In this document: positions 9,237 through 18,243 of the stretch, in pieces
How the letters are laid out: every line of letters begins with the position of its first letter
Numbering within the stretch: position 1 is the first letter of the stretch
Assembly (NCBI RefSeq): GCF_006124995.1
Contig: NZ_QEWN01000001.1
Coordinates: forward strand, 95,308 to 159,307
Source of the DNA: Vibrio sp. Hep-1b-8
GTDB lineage: Bacteria > Pseudomonadota > Gammaproteobacteria > Enterobacterales > Vibrionaceae
Reading direction: 5' to 3'
DNA: 64,000 nt
Program-made: the position numbers and the translations under genes
The notes under the pieces: generated by a model
Database searches by the model: none
Seen by the model: only the letters and a program-made list of their open reading frames with translations
Told to the model about the DNA's origin: nothing

Positions 9237-9264
9237 AAAAAACCTCGCATAAGCGAGGTTTTGA
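9237..9264 (-). terminator. Terminator of the aspS-like transcription unit
   Basis: AACCTCGC pairs with GCGAGGTT around ATAA, with A-run on the left giving a T-run in minus-strand transcripts. It closes the minus-strand group yciI-aspS. Confidence 0.85.
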
Positions 9265-9284
9265 ATTTGTATACACAACTGCGG

Positions 9285-9692
9285 TTAGCGTTTGGCGTTC
9301 AAACAGCGTTCATGCGTGACTATCTCGTCTGCAATCAACTGGCCTCGGCTGTCACGCATTTTAATCCGATAACTCAATCCAACCTCTAAGTTAGCTTTGG
9401 TGTCGGCAACAGTACAATAAGTGTTGATGCTGTTGTTCATGACCTGCGTGGCAGGCTTTGCACCGAGGGCATCAGCGTTGTAAACCATCATAATCTCAAC
9501 GGTTGAACCATTAGAATTTGCGCGCATTATTGAAAGCGGCCCCGCTTCTAGCGGAAGCTTAGACGCCAGTAGATTAGCGCGAGTATTCGCCAACAGCGAG
9601 AGTTGACGCTCTTTCTCGGCTGAAGCAGAAGAGCATCCAGCAACAACCAGTGCGACCATTAAGATCGAGAGAGTTTTAAACACAGATGGCAT
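9285..9692 (-). CDS. aspS: AspS/GspS-type type II secretion pilotin lipoprotein
   Basis: A 135-residue lipoprotein with signal MPSVFKTLSILMVALVVAGC (lipobox VAGC). The mature domain has two cysteines (in NTYCTVAD and THERCLN) that would form the disulphide of the AspS fold, plus the strand SYRIKMRDSRGQLIADEIV. AspS pilotins escort the GspD secretin to the outer membrane in Vibrio and pathogenic E. coli. The stop codon of yciI lies two bases upstream, so the two are co-transcribed. Assignment rests on recalled family features rather than alignment. Confidence 0.65.
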   Translation of the reverse strand: MPSVFKTLSILMVALVVAGCSSASAEKERQLSLLANTRANLLASKLPLEAGPLSIMRANSNGSTVEIMMVYNADALGAKPATQVMNNSINTYCTVADTKANLEVGLSYRIKMRDSRGQLIADEIVTHERCLNAKR

Positions 9693-9694
9693 AA

Positions 9695-9991
9695 TTAGAA
9701 GACTTTCTTAAAAGGTTTAACAATAACCTTTTCGTATACACCAGCTTCAATGTACGGATCAGCATCAGCCCACTCTTGCGCTTGTTGCAAAGAATCAAAC
9801 TCTGCAATAACGGTGGAACCAGTAAAACCAGCTTCACCAGGGTTGTCAGAATCAATGGCAGGCATAGGCCCCGCCGTTAGCAAACGACCTTCATCTTGCA
9901 GTGCCTGTAAACGCTCTAGGTGAGCAGGGCGGACACTCAGTCGTTTTTCTAATGAGTTCTCTACGTCTTGTGAAAAGATGACATACCACAT
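9695..9991 (-). CDS. yciI: YciI family protein
   Basis: A 98-residue YciI-like protein: [18 protein letters not shown] opening, [11 protein letters not shown] helix with the conserved His, AGPMPA loop and the C-terminal [14 protein letters not shown] motif. YciI domains adopt a ferredoxin-like fold and the His-Asp pair resembles an active site, but no reaction is established. It neighbours yciA and yciB, as in enterobacteria. Confidence 0.93.
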   Translation of the reverse strand: MWYVIFSQDVENSLEKRLSVRPAHLERLQALQDEGRLLTAGPMPAIDSDNPGEAGFTGSTVIAEFDSLQQAQEWADADPYIEAGVYEKVIVKPFKKVF

Positions 9992-10096
9992 GTACAGATA
10001 TCCTTATATCGATGATGTAACCGTTGGTGGTTACTTTACCTTAAATACTGGTTTTTAAAAGTATTGATTTGGTGTTATTTCGTCTATGCCATGAAC

Positions 10097-10489
10097 TTAT
10101 TGTATTGGTCGAGGTTTGCCATCTGCGTCAATAGCGACATAGTTAAATGTGGCGTCACAAACCATAAAGCGATCTTCAAGACCGTGCTCTTTTACTGGTT
10201 TCACCCACACCTCTAAGTCGATACTCATTGATGTACGACCAATACGTGTACATTCACCGTAACAGCAAACCACATCTCCAACACGAACAGGTTTCTTAAA
10301 AGTGATGCTAGAGACGGATACTGTCACGATTCGACCTGAAGAAATTTCCTTGGCGAGAATCCCTCCGGCAAGGTCAAGTTGAGACATAATCCAACCGCCG
10401 AAAATGTCGCCATTGGCATTGGTATCGGCTGGCATGGCAAGGGTTCTAAGTAGGAGCTGACCTTTTGGTGTATTAATTTCTTGGCTCAT
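10097..10489 (-). CDS. yciA: Acyl-CoA thioesterase YciA
   Basis: Hotdog-fold acyl-CoA thioester hydrolase of about 130 residues. The family signature is clear: TLAMPADTNANGDIFGGWI with catalytic Asp in the NGDIFGGW segment, and the later ITFKKPVRVGDVV strand. It hydrolyses a broad range of acyl-CoAs in the cytoplasm. The open frame extends to a TTG at 10522, but the ATG at 10489 (MSQEINTPKG) matches the usual length. It lies downstream of yciB with a hairpin between. Confidence 0.93.
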   Translation of the reverse strand: MSQEINTPKGQLLLRTLAMPADTNANGDIFGGWIMSQLDLAGGILAKEISSGRIVTVSVSSITFKKPVRVGDVVCCYGECTRIGRTSMSIDLEVWVKPVKEHGLEDRFMVCDATFNYVAIDADGKPRPIQ

Positions 10490-10512
10490 TTTGACATCCA
10501 CTACAAACGACA

Positions 10513-10533
10513 CAGCGACCAAAGTGGTCGCTG
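10513..10533 (-). terminator. Hairpin between yciB and yciA
   Basis: CAGCGACC and GGTCGCTG form an eight-pair stem around five bases. It lacks a strong T-run on the minus strand, so it may be a weak terminator, an attenuator or an mRNA-processing site between yciB and yciA. Confidence 0.45.
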
Positions 10534-10563
10534 TAAAAGAGGTATTGTAACAAAACTATTCAC

Positions 10564-11115
10564 TTATTCGCCAGCGCTCGCCTCGTTGTTCTCTTTTGGT
10601 AAATGCTTGTAGATATAGAGCCCGGTCACTAGGGTGAACGCAAACGTGGCAGCGAGTAAGCCAAACACCTTAAAGTTTACCCAGATATCCAATGGTAACT
10701 GAAATGCGACATAGATGTTTAAAGCGGCACAGAAAGAGAAAAAGGCAACCCATGCCCAAGTGACCTTAGCCCACAAAGGTTCAGGAAGAGAAATTTCTTT
10801 GCCCAGAATCCCTTTGATCGCAGACTTGCCTAAGAGGTGGCTGACGGCAAGACCAATAGCAAACACCATGTAGACGATGGTCACTTTCCACTTAATGAAA
10901 TTGTCATCGTGTAAGAAAATTGTCATTCCACCGAATACGGCAACCATCAAGAAGGTGATGAACTGCATTTTCTCGATTTTCTTATAGATCATATAGGTCA
11001 AAGCAATTTGAACCGCGGAAGCAATGATCAGCGCCCCTGTTGCGACGTAAATATCAAACAGCTTATACAAAGCGAAAAAGATAATTAGGGGGATGAAGTC
11101 GATGAGTTGTTTCAT
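10564..11115 (-). CDS. yciB: Inner-membrane septation protein A (YciB)
   Basis: A 183-residue, five-helix inner-membrane protein ([20 protein letters not shown] opening, the conserved FNICI-type [20 protein letters not shown] helix near the end). YciB is linked to cell division and envelope synthesis and interacts with elongation and division proteins in E. coli. An ATG two codons upstream (11121) is possible; 11115 matches the E. coli start. A second, broken copy of its 3' third lies at 20998-21193. Confidence 0.92.
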   Translation of the reverse strand: MKQLIDFIPLIIFFALYKLFDIYVATGALIIASAVQIALTYMIYKKIEKMQFITFLMVAVFGGMTIFLHDDNFIKWKVTIVYMVFAIGLAVSHLLGKSAIKGILGKEISLPEPLWAKVTWAWVAFFSFCAALNIYVAFQLPLDIWVNFKVFGLLAATFAFTLVTGLYIYKHLPKENNEASAGE

Positions 11116-11137
11116 TGGCATGGTCTTTTGTGTAACA

Positions 11138-11182
11138 AGAAGCCCTCAGTCTAACCAAATCTCTGGTTAAGACAAAGGGCTT
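11138..11182 (-). terminator. Hairpin downstream of the 74-residue gene
   Basis: A two-part stem: AAGCCCT with AGGGCTT outside, and TCTAACCA with TGGTTAAGA inside. It lies between the small gene (stop at 11226) and yciB start, so may end or attenuate transcription into yciB. Confidence 0.55.
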
Positions 11183-11225
11183 AATGGCAAACTCGGGTTT
11201 CTCTACTAACAGCAAGGTAGGGAGA

Positions 11226-11450
11226 TTAGGCTATGTAACGCTTGTAATCTTCGAGATAACCTTCGCTACGCAAACTGTCTACCGTAAATTGCAACTCTTC
11301 GTCACTCATAGCAAAACAACTGGATTTGCCTGTCATGCCGTTGAGGTATTCGTGGTACTCAAGCTCGGTAAAGTGGCCAATACGGTCCACGAGCAGAGTC
11401 TTGATTCCGTGATGAATCAGACGATAGTAGGTGTGACGCTGAACTTCCAT
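11226..11450 (-). CDS. Conserved small protein next to yciB (74 residues)
   Basis: Not recognised by name. The ATG at 11450 (MEVQRHTYYRLIHHG) follows AGAGGT at a good distance; the longer open frame to 11669 lacks any such site. The product is soluble and acidic toward the C-terminus (MSDEELQFTVDSLRSEGYLE). Its reality is strongly supported by a second copy at 21281-21502 that retains reading-frame length and about five-sixths of the residues, showing the frame was under selection. Confidence 0.75.
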   Translation of the reverse strand: MEVQRHTYYRLIHHGIKTLLVDRIGHFTELEYHEYLNGMTGKSSCFAMSDEELQFTVDSLRSEGYLEDYKRYIA

Positions 11451-11708
11451 AACAGTACCTCTTACATCAGCGCAAAGACGAATCTTTGCCGCTTTTACTT
11501 CGTTGTACGAAAGGAAGCATAATCGGTGCCACTTGATGTTCAAATTAATCACAACACGATGATTGGTGCCGTTAGCCGTTAATAGAAATGGATACCACTG
11601 CTGAAAATTCGTTCGCGGTACGGTTTCAGATATGCAAAATGCGAGTCGAATTGAGAGTAGAATTGCCAATTGTTTGACAGGCGCATCTGCTCTTTTGCTA
11701 TACAGTGG

Positions 11709-14243
11709 CTACGAATGAATTTCTTGTCCTAGAGTCGACTTCAGAATGGTATCGAGTGCGTCTTTGGTTGTTGGTTTTGATAGTCGTCCATCCATAAGCT
11801 CGCTCATCCTTTGTACATCTTTTTCTCCGGATTCACCAGAAAGAGCAATGATAGGGATAGCTGGATATGACTGACGTATAATGCTTGCTGCTTCAAAACC
11901 ATCCATAACCGGCATCTGAATATCCATAAACACCAGATCAATGGGATTGCTTTGGATGATCTCGATTGCGACTTTACCGTTGTTAGCAAGCACAACACCA
12001 TAGCCAAGCTGCTCCAAATAGAGCTTAACGAGTGTCCGCTGAATCTCTTTGTCATCCACGACCAAAATCATATGTGATGACTTAGCAACAAAACCTAGCT
12101 CACCTTTTGCCACTTCAGGATTAATTGGTGGGGCAAAATCGATCGCCGTTGGAGCGATAGGTGACGTTTTTATTTCATCAAGTCGTACACTAGAAGAAGG
12201 GAAGGTCAGAGTAAATTCTGTAAATTCGCCTGGTAGAGAATGACAACTTATTCCACCCCCAAAGGACGTCATGACGCGTTGACAGTAGCCTAAACCTAGC
12301 CCACTACCACCACTCTTATTGTGGCTGAAAAAGTCATCGAAAATACGTGAGAGTAAAACCTGAGGAATACCAGGGCCAGAGTCACGGAAGATGACATGAT
12401 TTTCATATAGGCCGACTTCCGTACGGATTTCGATCCTGCTTTTTGGGTACGAATCAAAATAGTAGATAGCATTGCGTAATAGGTTGAACAGCACAAAATT
12501 AAACAGGGTATCGTTGATCTTAACGACAAAGTCATTCTCAAGGTTCAGCTCTATCCGATTAAATTCATCTTCGCTCTCAAAGCCATATTGATTGATCGCA
12601 CTATGAATGGCGTGACGAATAGAGGTCGCTTCCGATGGCTCTTGATCGAGAGACGAGCTATTGACCTCCCGCAGAATGATGTCAATCAGTTGTCTGCCGC
12701 GACGAATCGCTTGCTTGCCACTATGAACATGACGAAACAGATCATTCTGATCTTTGATGTTATTCAGTTTGCTTTCCAGAGATTCAAACTCATATTGTAC
12801 TTGTGCGAGAGGATTTCTCATCTCATGGGCGATAGAGTTAGCAAGTGCCTGTGACTGTCTAACTTTACGTTCATAGTTTATGTGCACTTGAACTTTTTTC
12901 AGTACCCTCTCCAGCGCTCGCAGCTCTTCGAATGAGAAATTAACGTCACCTTGTTTATGACTTGAGACTAAAACGTGAGAGAGTTTGTTCTTACCTTCGT
13001 AAATCGGCAAGACCAATGCTGAATCCATCTGATTCATATTGGTATGCAAATTGGAAAGCTCGGCGTCACTGGTTTGTTCTATTGCGTCTTCCAACTCGTC
13101 GATCACCAAAGGCGTCGAATGATTTTCAAAGTACGTGCGATAGAGACTGGCCCCTTGATAGTCATCGAGTAATTTCAGCTTGTCACTTGGCACACCAAGG
13201 TAGCTAGCCAATGCTTCGATCGCTTTCGATGGTGAGTTTTGAAACTCTTCTTCTAAATGGGCAATTTTATCTGTAGGGGGCGTAGATGAACCGTACAGAA
13301 CGAAGCTGAGACAACTTCTCATCACTTGAGACGCGTATGGCCATGAAATACCAATAGTGATCAGCAAAGTAATCACCGTAGCGGTGCTGAGATAGTCGAG
13401 GGGCTTAAACAGCGCGATAACTCCCGTGTAAGCCGCAGCAGTAAGCAGTAAAGAGCAAGCAACCAAACACAGGTAGCGAAAACTGTAAAAACGAGAGGCC
13501 AGTATCGCATAGCCCATAAATAGCATTTCACTGACTGACAATGCAGGTGGCAGCCAAGTCAAGGAGAAGTCATTAAAGAAGTAAGTGAAACCCAACTGTA
13601 TGACCGCGGTAGAGGCCATGAAAATGGTCATTCCGAGGATCATGTAGTTAATCCGAGTGCGACGGATGCGGTTACTTGATTGCTTGATGGATAATAGATT
13701 GGCAAACGTTAAAGCAAACAGCAGGGTCAAACCAATGAAGAATGGTTGAGTATAATGGCCAAATTCAAGTACAAATCGGCTTGGCCCCTCTATCGTCACA
13801 CCTAAGATAGTCAACCCGGGAATAAGGTTTACCACAGTACACATCACAATAATTGTGATGGCGAAGGCGAGCTGCCACAGACTGGTATGGCTGTCTGTGT
13901 AATGCGCTCTCAGTTTTGCAGAAAAAAAATAGGCAGAGCCAAAGGCCAGCAGCGCGGACAAGTTAGCAATTATGGCCATTGTAATGGCACTTTTTGCTCC
14001 CCAATCGGGCAACAAGCCAGTATGGAAATACGCGTTGCTGCAAATCCAGACAAACAAGCCCAATGTGTAGGACACATAGTAGAGATACTGCTTGATGCTA
14101 GAAAAGCCATGTTTTTTCGCCAGCGTTGAACAGAAATAGCCTGCCCAGACAAAAACCAGTAGTGCCGTTAGTATTAACACCACTGCCTTTGGATAAAGTA
14201 GATGAGTGGTTAAGTAACTAAGCATAGTGAGGTTTGTGTCCAT
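11709..14243 (-). CDS. luxN: Hybrid sensor kinase LuxN, AHL receptor
   Basis: An 844-residue inner-membrane hybrid histidine kinase. Residues 15-310 contain about nine hydrophobic segments forming the autoinducer-sensing region. The dimerisation/phosphoacceptor box is SIAHEMRNPLAQ with H473; the ATPase domain shows NAIYYF, DSGPGIP and GGSGLGLGYC; a C-terminal receiver has phospho-acceptor D774 in DLVFMDIQMPVMDG. V. harveyi LuxN is 849 residues with H471 and D771, an almost exact match. In that system LuxN acts as kinase toward LuxU without autoinducer and as phosphatase with it. It overlaps luxM by 26 bases, so the two are translationally coupled. No terminator follows. Confidence 0.93.
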   Translation of the reverse strand: MDTNLTMLSYLTTHLLYPKAVVLILTALLVFVWAGYFCSTLAKKHGFSSIKQYLYYVSYTLGLFVWICSNAYFHTGLLPDWGAKSAITMAIIANLSALLAFGSAYFFSAKLRAHYTDSHTSLWQLAFAITIIVMCTVVNLIPGLTILGVTIEGPSRFVLEFGHYTQPFFIGLTLLFALTFANLLSIKQSSNRIRRTRINYMILGMTIFMASTAVIQLGFTYFFNDFSLTWLPPALSVSEMLFMGYAILASRFYSFRYLCLVACSLLLTAAAYTGVIALFKPLDYLSTATVITLLITIGISWPYASQVMRSCLSFVLYGSSTPPTDKIAHLEEEFQNSPSKAIEALASYLGVPSDKLKLLDDYQGASLYRTYFENHSTPLVIDELEDAIEQTSDAELSNLHTNMNQMDSALVLPIYEGKNKLSHVLVSSHKQGDVNFSFEELRALERVLKKVQVHINYERKVRQSQALANSIAHEMRNPLAQVQYEFESLESKLNNIKDQNDLFRHVHSGKQAIRRGRQLIDIILREVNSSSLDQEPSEATSIRHAIHSAINQYGFESEDEFNRIELNLENDFVVKINDTLFNFVLFNLLRNAIYYFDSYPKSRIEIRTEVGLYENHVIFRDSGPGIPQVLLSRIFDDFFSHNKSGGSGLGLGYCQRVMTSFGGGISCHSLPGEFTEFTLTFPSSSVRLDEIKTSPIAPTAIDFAPPINPEVAKGELGFVAKSSHMILVVDDKEIQRTLVKLYLEQLGYGVVLANNGKVAIEIIQSNPIDLVFMDIQMPVMDGFEAASIIRQSYPAIPIIALSGESGEKDVQRMSELMDGRLSKPTTKDALDTILKSTLGQEIHS

Positions 14244-15417
14244 GATTTCGATATTTTTTTAACTGACGGATGGTGAGTTTTTTGTAGCTTTTATAGCTCG
14301 CTCTCGCTAGCTCTTGGTTGAGTGGTTGGATAAACCACAGTCCTTTATAGGTGGCAAACTCTGAACTAGAAACGTGGCTCGTACTGAGCTGACTGAACAC
14401 CGTTTCGCCTAAGCTCAAATAGTACTGAATCATTAAAGGTTGCTCAATCACAACAAATGCAATTTTATAGTGGAGTGAGGACAACTGTTCCATTAAACGC
14501 TTCTGAGCCAAATAGAGATAGAAAATCATCTGAGACTGATTGCCGCTAACGGTAAGACGGATGATTTCACAACACTGTTGGTGTGACACTATCTTCTGCC
14601 ACAACGAGTTTTCAAAAAGGGCGGATGAATGCCTTGGAATGTCTTGATTGTCTAATAAACCGTGCTCAGAAAGTTGGTCGACGGTTTTTTTTGTTGCAAG
14701 CAATTGCCAACTATCGGTTTGAAAAAATGGGGAAAAGTAGAGCCACTGTTCAGCCTGTGTATGGTGATTTATTTTGGCGCTGGCGACGATCAGTGCGCTA
14801 TCTGAATCTGCTACTTGAGTTGCCAAAATGAAATGCGTTCCGCAGGTTGATTGATTGATCTCATAAAGCATTTCATACCATTTATGTTGCCAGACAAAGG
14901 TCGAAAGGTTAATCAATACAATGGCATCGGGCAGTGTAAGAGCGTGTTGGCAGTGCAAGGTATAATAGTGCTTTTTGTGCTGCTCAATACAGTCGATCAC
15001 ACTGTCAAAATAGTCTGCTTCGTTGTGAGAGAGATTACGCTGTCTCTGGTCAAGAGCGGAATCATTTAATGAGTGGTAGCCTTTTTTGAGTTTCCAAATC
15101 TTATATCCGCACCAAGCTTGTGCCCAGTCATCAAACAGAAAAAGCGCATCTTGCTCAATTTGATGCCACTCTTTTGTACCAATACTCAGGGGGCGCTTTA
15201 GCTCCGCGTAATAAAATGGAGACATCAGCTTTGTCGCGATGTTTTTGTCCTGCAATGTCGGATCACTTTCGCAGACTAGACGTAGGCGTTCATTGAGTAC
15301 TTGTTGGAAAAACAAGTCACTGTTATCGCCAAATAACCGATCTATTTGCGTAAATAAAGCGTATGCGTCGTGCGCGACTCCTGATGAGGCAGGAGCAGGG
15401 ATGTTTGTGTTAGCCAT
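14218..15417 (-). CDS. luxM: LuxM/AinS-family acyl-homoserine-lactone synthase
   Basis: A 399-residue cytoplasmic protein, exactly the length of V. harveyi LuxM, which makes N-(3-hydroxybutanoyl)-homoserine lactone from SAM and an acyl carrier. LuxM/AinS proteins are unrelated in sequence to LuxI. Identification rests on length, on gene order directly before luxN with overlapping ends, and on family-like segments in the C-terminal half (SLGETVFSQLSTSH). The acyl chain cannot be predicted. No clear Shine-Dalgarno precedes the ATG at 15417, and the promoter must lie in the AT-rich 15.42-15.73 kb spacer. Confidence 0.9.
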   Translation of the reverse strand: MANTNIPAPASSGVAHDAYALFTQIDRLFGDNSDLFFQQVLNERLRLVCESDPTLQDKNIATKLMSPFYYAELKRPLSIGTKEWHQIEQDALFLFDDWAQAWCGYKIWKLKKGYHSLNDSALDQRQRNLSHNEADYFDSVIDCIEQHKKHYYTLHCQHALTLPDAIVLINLSTFVWQHKWYEMLYEINQSTCGTHFILATQVADSDSALIVASAKINHHTQAEQWLYFSPFFQTDSWQLLATKKTVDQLSEHGLLDNQDIPRHSSALFENSLWQKIVSHQQCCEIIRLTVSGNQSQMIFYLYLAQKRLMEQLSSLHYKIAFVVIEQPLMIQYYLSLGETVFSQLSTSHVSSSEFATYKGLWFIQPLNQELARASYKSYKKLTIRQLKKYRNHGHKPHYA

Positions 15418-15734
15418 AGACGTTTGTCGTATATTTTTGTTTTTAGATGGCTAGTATTAATACAGATGAGTATGTGTGCAACTAAATTGATATAAATAAT
15501 TCATATTTAACTTGATAATTAATCAAATAGTTGATGTTGAGCACATTAGTATTAGATTAAATAGCAAGCCAATGAGGCTAATGGCGCGCAGTTAAAGCAC
15601 CCTATAACAAAGCATATTGTATGGTAACAAGGCTCATTCTCTATGCTTGTAGGATTTTAAGACCGATTGCACCATTTTTCTTATCCACATCAATGCTAGA
15701 AGGGAAGTGCGTCCATCAAATCAAAGTCTAAGAA
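15418..15734. other. luxM upstream region
   Basis: AT-rich non-coding spacer of about 320 bases holding the luxMN promoter. No obvious LuxR-type or LuxO-type palindrome was recognised. Nothing else is seen. Confidence 0.5.
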
Positions 15735-15764
15735 TAAAAAAAGCCGCTTTGTTTCATGCGGCTT
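15735..15764 (-). terminator. Terminator of exported-protein gene A
   Basis: AAGCCGC and GCGGCTT pair around a ten-base loop, with a T-run on the minus strand. It insulates gene A from luxM. Confidence 0.85.
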
Positions 15765-15794
15765 ACTCTATTAATGGTTAAACACTAGTTGAAA

Positions 15795-16958
15795 TTAACC
15801 CTTCTTACATGCAAAGAAACCATGGTAGTAACTGTTGGCTGCAGGAGTGAACGTTGGGTTAGCGTTTAATGCGGTTAAGATACCCACAATACCATTGCCC
15901 CCAGGGATTGCATTACTCCACCATGTATTTAAAATAGCAGTATCTTTGGTCCAATAACCAGTAGAGCCTGGCCAAGATTGATTAAACGTTTGACTACTCG
16001 CAAAAGCAAGCATTTCACTCTCTGTCATTGGTTTAGCAGCTTCACCGATCGCATCACAGTATGCCTCCAGAAGATTGTTGTTTCCTCGTGCTCTTGGGGC
16101 ATAAACATATTGCTTGGTTTTACCATTATGCGTGACAGATTCAATTTTCTTCATTGTTTCGCTAGGGAATAGCGCTGAAAACTGTTCCGGCGATGGCGGA
16201 TAAAAATAAACCGTATCATTCGTCTCGATATCACTATCTCGCACTAATCTTTCATCACACTCGGGAGTAAAGTAGCCAACGGTGGCGTCAGTCAATACCA
16301 CCGACGAACACAAACCGAGTAGTTCAACGTTATTGGTCTTTAAATCTGTAGTAAATGCACGTTCATGTTCAAATGTAGCATAACTAGGCGTCAGCTCTTC
16401 CAATTGTGCTGTGGTTAGCGCGGTATTTCCATTAAACAAGGCTCGAAGGATACCTACTGGTTTAGGTCCAGCTGAAGCATTTACCGGCCCTTTGTAAGTA
16501 AAAGTCGCTTTGGTATTTACTGTAGTCGCAGAATCAAGAATAAAATCGTCGGTAAACTGATTGCTGAAGTCCCAATATTCCTCGAAGTTTAGTACATTGC
16601 TTCTCGTCATACGTTGACGAATATTGGGTACAACTGTAAGTTCATTAGAACATTCCATATTTACATTATCGATGTTACAAAGTTTGATGGTTTTACCACG
16701 CAACTTGTGACTCGGAGCAAAAAATAGGTTGTCTGACTGTACTTGTCCACTACTATCAATCCACGCGAACTGGTTCACGCTTCCATCATCGTTATACTTT
16801 TTAATCGGGCCATTCTCTGGGCTAGATAGAATAGGTATGCCTACTGGCGTTTCCTCTCTAGACCCTAAATAGCTCTCAATTTCCATCGCGGCATATGATA
16901 GCGAAGACGACATGACTAACGACGTCACGATGCTTAACTTAAATATTTTTATTATCAT
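15795..16958 (-). CDS. Exported protein of unknown function (gene A of the exported cluster)
   Basis: A 387-residue protein with a signal peptide ending SSSLSYA. The mature region has no recognised domain; it opens with an SPENGPIKKY and FAWIDSSGQ strand-rich part. The last ~90 residues have the frame YCDAIGEAAKPMTESEML, two Trp-rich stretches (GYWTKD, TWWSN) and a final Cys four residues from the end (FFACKKG). The same cysteine-framed layout closes genes C and D of this cluster. AAGGGA precedes the ATG at 16958. It diverges from gene B across a 358-base regulatory gap. Likely periplasmic or secreted; function unknown. Confidence 0.75.
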   Translation of the reverse strand: MIIKIFKLSIVTSLVMSSSLSYAAMEIESYLGSREETPVGIPILSSPENGPIKKYNDDGSVNQFAWIDSSGQVQSDNLFFAPSHKLRGKTIKLCNIDNVNMECSNELTVVPNIRQRMTRSNVLNFEEYWDFSNQFTDDFILDSATTVNTKATFTYKGPVNASAGPKPVGILRALFNGNTALTTAQLEELTPSYATFEHERAFTTDLKTNNVELLGLCSSVVLTDATVGYFTPECDERLVRDSDIETNDTVYFYPPSPEQFSALFPSETMKKIESVTHNGKTKQYVYAPRARGNNNLLEAYCDAIGEAAKPMTESEMLAFASSQTFNQSWPGSTGYWTKDTAILNTWWSNAIPGGNGIVGILTALNANPTFTPAANSYYHGFFACKKG

Positions 16959-17316
16959 ATTAGATAATTCCCTTGGTTATAAAATAATATTGTTTATCTA
17001 TATTTCAGCTAAAAAATCCTTCAGCACTTAAATATTAATAACTTAAGCGTTATTAGTGCATGGGAAATATCCTTTGGTTGTGTGGGAAAAATCCGACTTA
17101 TATGTATGTTGACTCGTGATCACACTATTTTTATGATTTGTAACTTTATCCACTTTAAACTCAATTAAATTTGACATTAAATATAGGCCCAGTTTATTCT
17201 AATTTTGTTTATTATCATTAGAATTTTTTATTATCATTAGACTAACCTATATAAAGAATATTTAAATTACAAAATTGTCATTTAATAAAATTTTCTTTAG
17301 TGGAGGAAAAAAAGCA
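16959..17316. promoter_or_regulatory. Divergent AT-rich regulatory region with paired direct repeats
   Basis: This gap drives gene A leftward and genes B-C rightward. On the plus side, TTTATTATCATTAGA occurs twice (17208-17222 and 17227-17241), start-to-start spacing 19 bases, close to two helical turns, just before a TATATA-like -10 at about 17248. The pair looks like a binding site for a dimeric or tandem activator. Confidence 0.5.
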
Positions 17317-18234
17317 ATGACAAACATTGGTTCGATCTCATGCGTAATGCTATTTATAATATCAACAATTAGTTATGCGATAGAGCTTGAGGATGTAAGA
17401 TTATCGGCTGGAAGCGGGTTACTTATCGGTACTGATGGGTGCTCAGAGAGCTACTATCAGTGTGACTTAAATTCAATATATTACGAATTTGGGATCGATT
17501 TTGAATCACATAATTTAGCTCTGGGTAGCTCAATTTTAATCGCCAATGACTTCGAGGCTCAATCTGAAAAAACTCAGAATCGACAAGACTTCAATATCAA
17601 GTCGCTTAATACCGTTACTAAATACAAGTACCCACTTGGTCACGACTCTCGCCTAGATTTTGGTATTGGGCTCTCTATATGGAAGGACAAACAATACGGC
17701 ATCAGTGACAGTGAACATGTCGGTAGCTCAGCATACCTTATGTTGGCGTATGAAAGATACGTCAACTTATTAGATCTTAATGTCAGTTCTAGCGTTAAAT
17801 ACTTTCCTAATTTTTACGGTTTAGACTTTGACATGTTGTTACTTGGTGTCTCATTTTCGAAAAGTCAAATTCAGCGTCGAATCAAAAATGCGATAGAGAA
17901 TAGTCAGGATAAAAGTAACATTGATTACCAACAAGTGGTAAGCACAACTCTATATTTTGATGAATCATCAAGTTTATTAACTTCCTCCCATAACCTAACG
18001 CAATTTCTAGATGGCGATTACTTCGTTGTATATGGATATAGGAGTTACAACGAAGACATTATTGTTTCTATCGATCGGGCACGAAGAGTAGAAAGTGCTT
18101 TAAAAGAGCTTTATCCCAATTCAAAAATCGACATTATTAATATGTCTTATACCGTTCCTTATTCTGCAAAAAGTAATGGTGATGGTTACCAAGAAGAACG
18201 CAGGGTAATAATTAAATCATATCGTCCAAACTAA
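17317..18234 (+). CDS. Outer-membrane beta-barrel with OmpA-like C-terminal domain (gene B)
   Basis: A 305-residue exported protein. GGAGGAAA directly before the ATG at 17317 fixes the start; the signal peptide ends near ISYAIE. Residues ~20-190 alternate aromatic and polar residues in strands (LDFGIGLSIW, SAYLMLAYERYV, DFDMLLLGVSF), as in eight-stranded barrels. The C-terminal part follows the OmpA pattern: TTLYFDESSSLL, VVYGYRS, IDRARRVESALKELYP and a closing EERRVIIK in place of the usual NRRV, suggesting peptidoglycan contact. It is 9 bases from gene C, so the two form an operon. Probable outer-membrane anchor of the exported cluster. Confidence 0.75.
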   Translation: MTNIGSISCVMLFIISTISYAIELEDVRLSAGSGLLIGTDGCSESYYQCDLNSIYYEFGIDFESHNLALGSSILIANDFEAQSEKTQNRQDFNIKSLNTVTKYKYPLGHDSRLDFGIGLSIWKDKQYGISDSEHVGSSAYLMLAYERYVNLLDLNVSSSVKYFPNFYGLDFDMLLLGVSFSKSQIQRRIKNAIENSQDKSNIDYQQVVSTTLYFDESSSLLTSSHNLTQFLDGDYFVVYGYRSYNEDIIVSIDRARRVESALKELYPNSKIDIINMSYTVPYSAKSNGDGYQEERRVIIKSYRPN

Positions 18235-18243
18235 GGCTTACTT

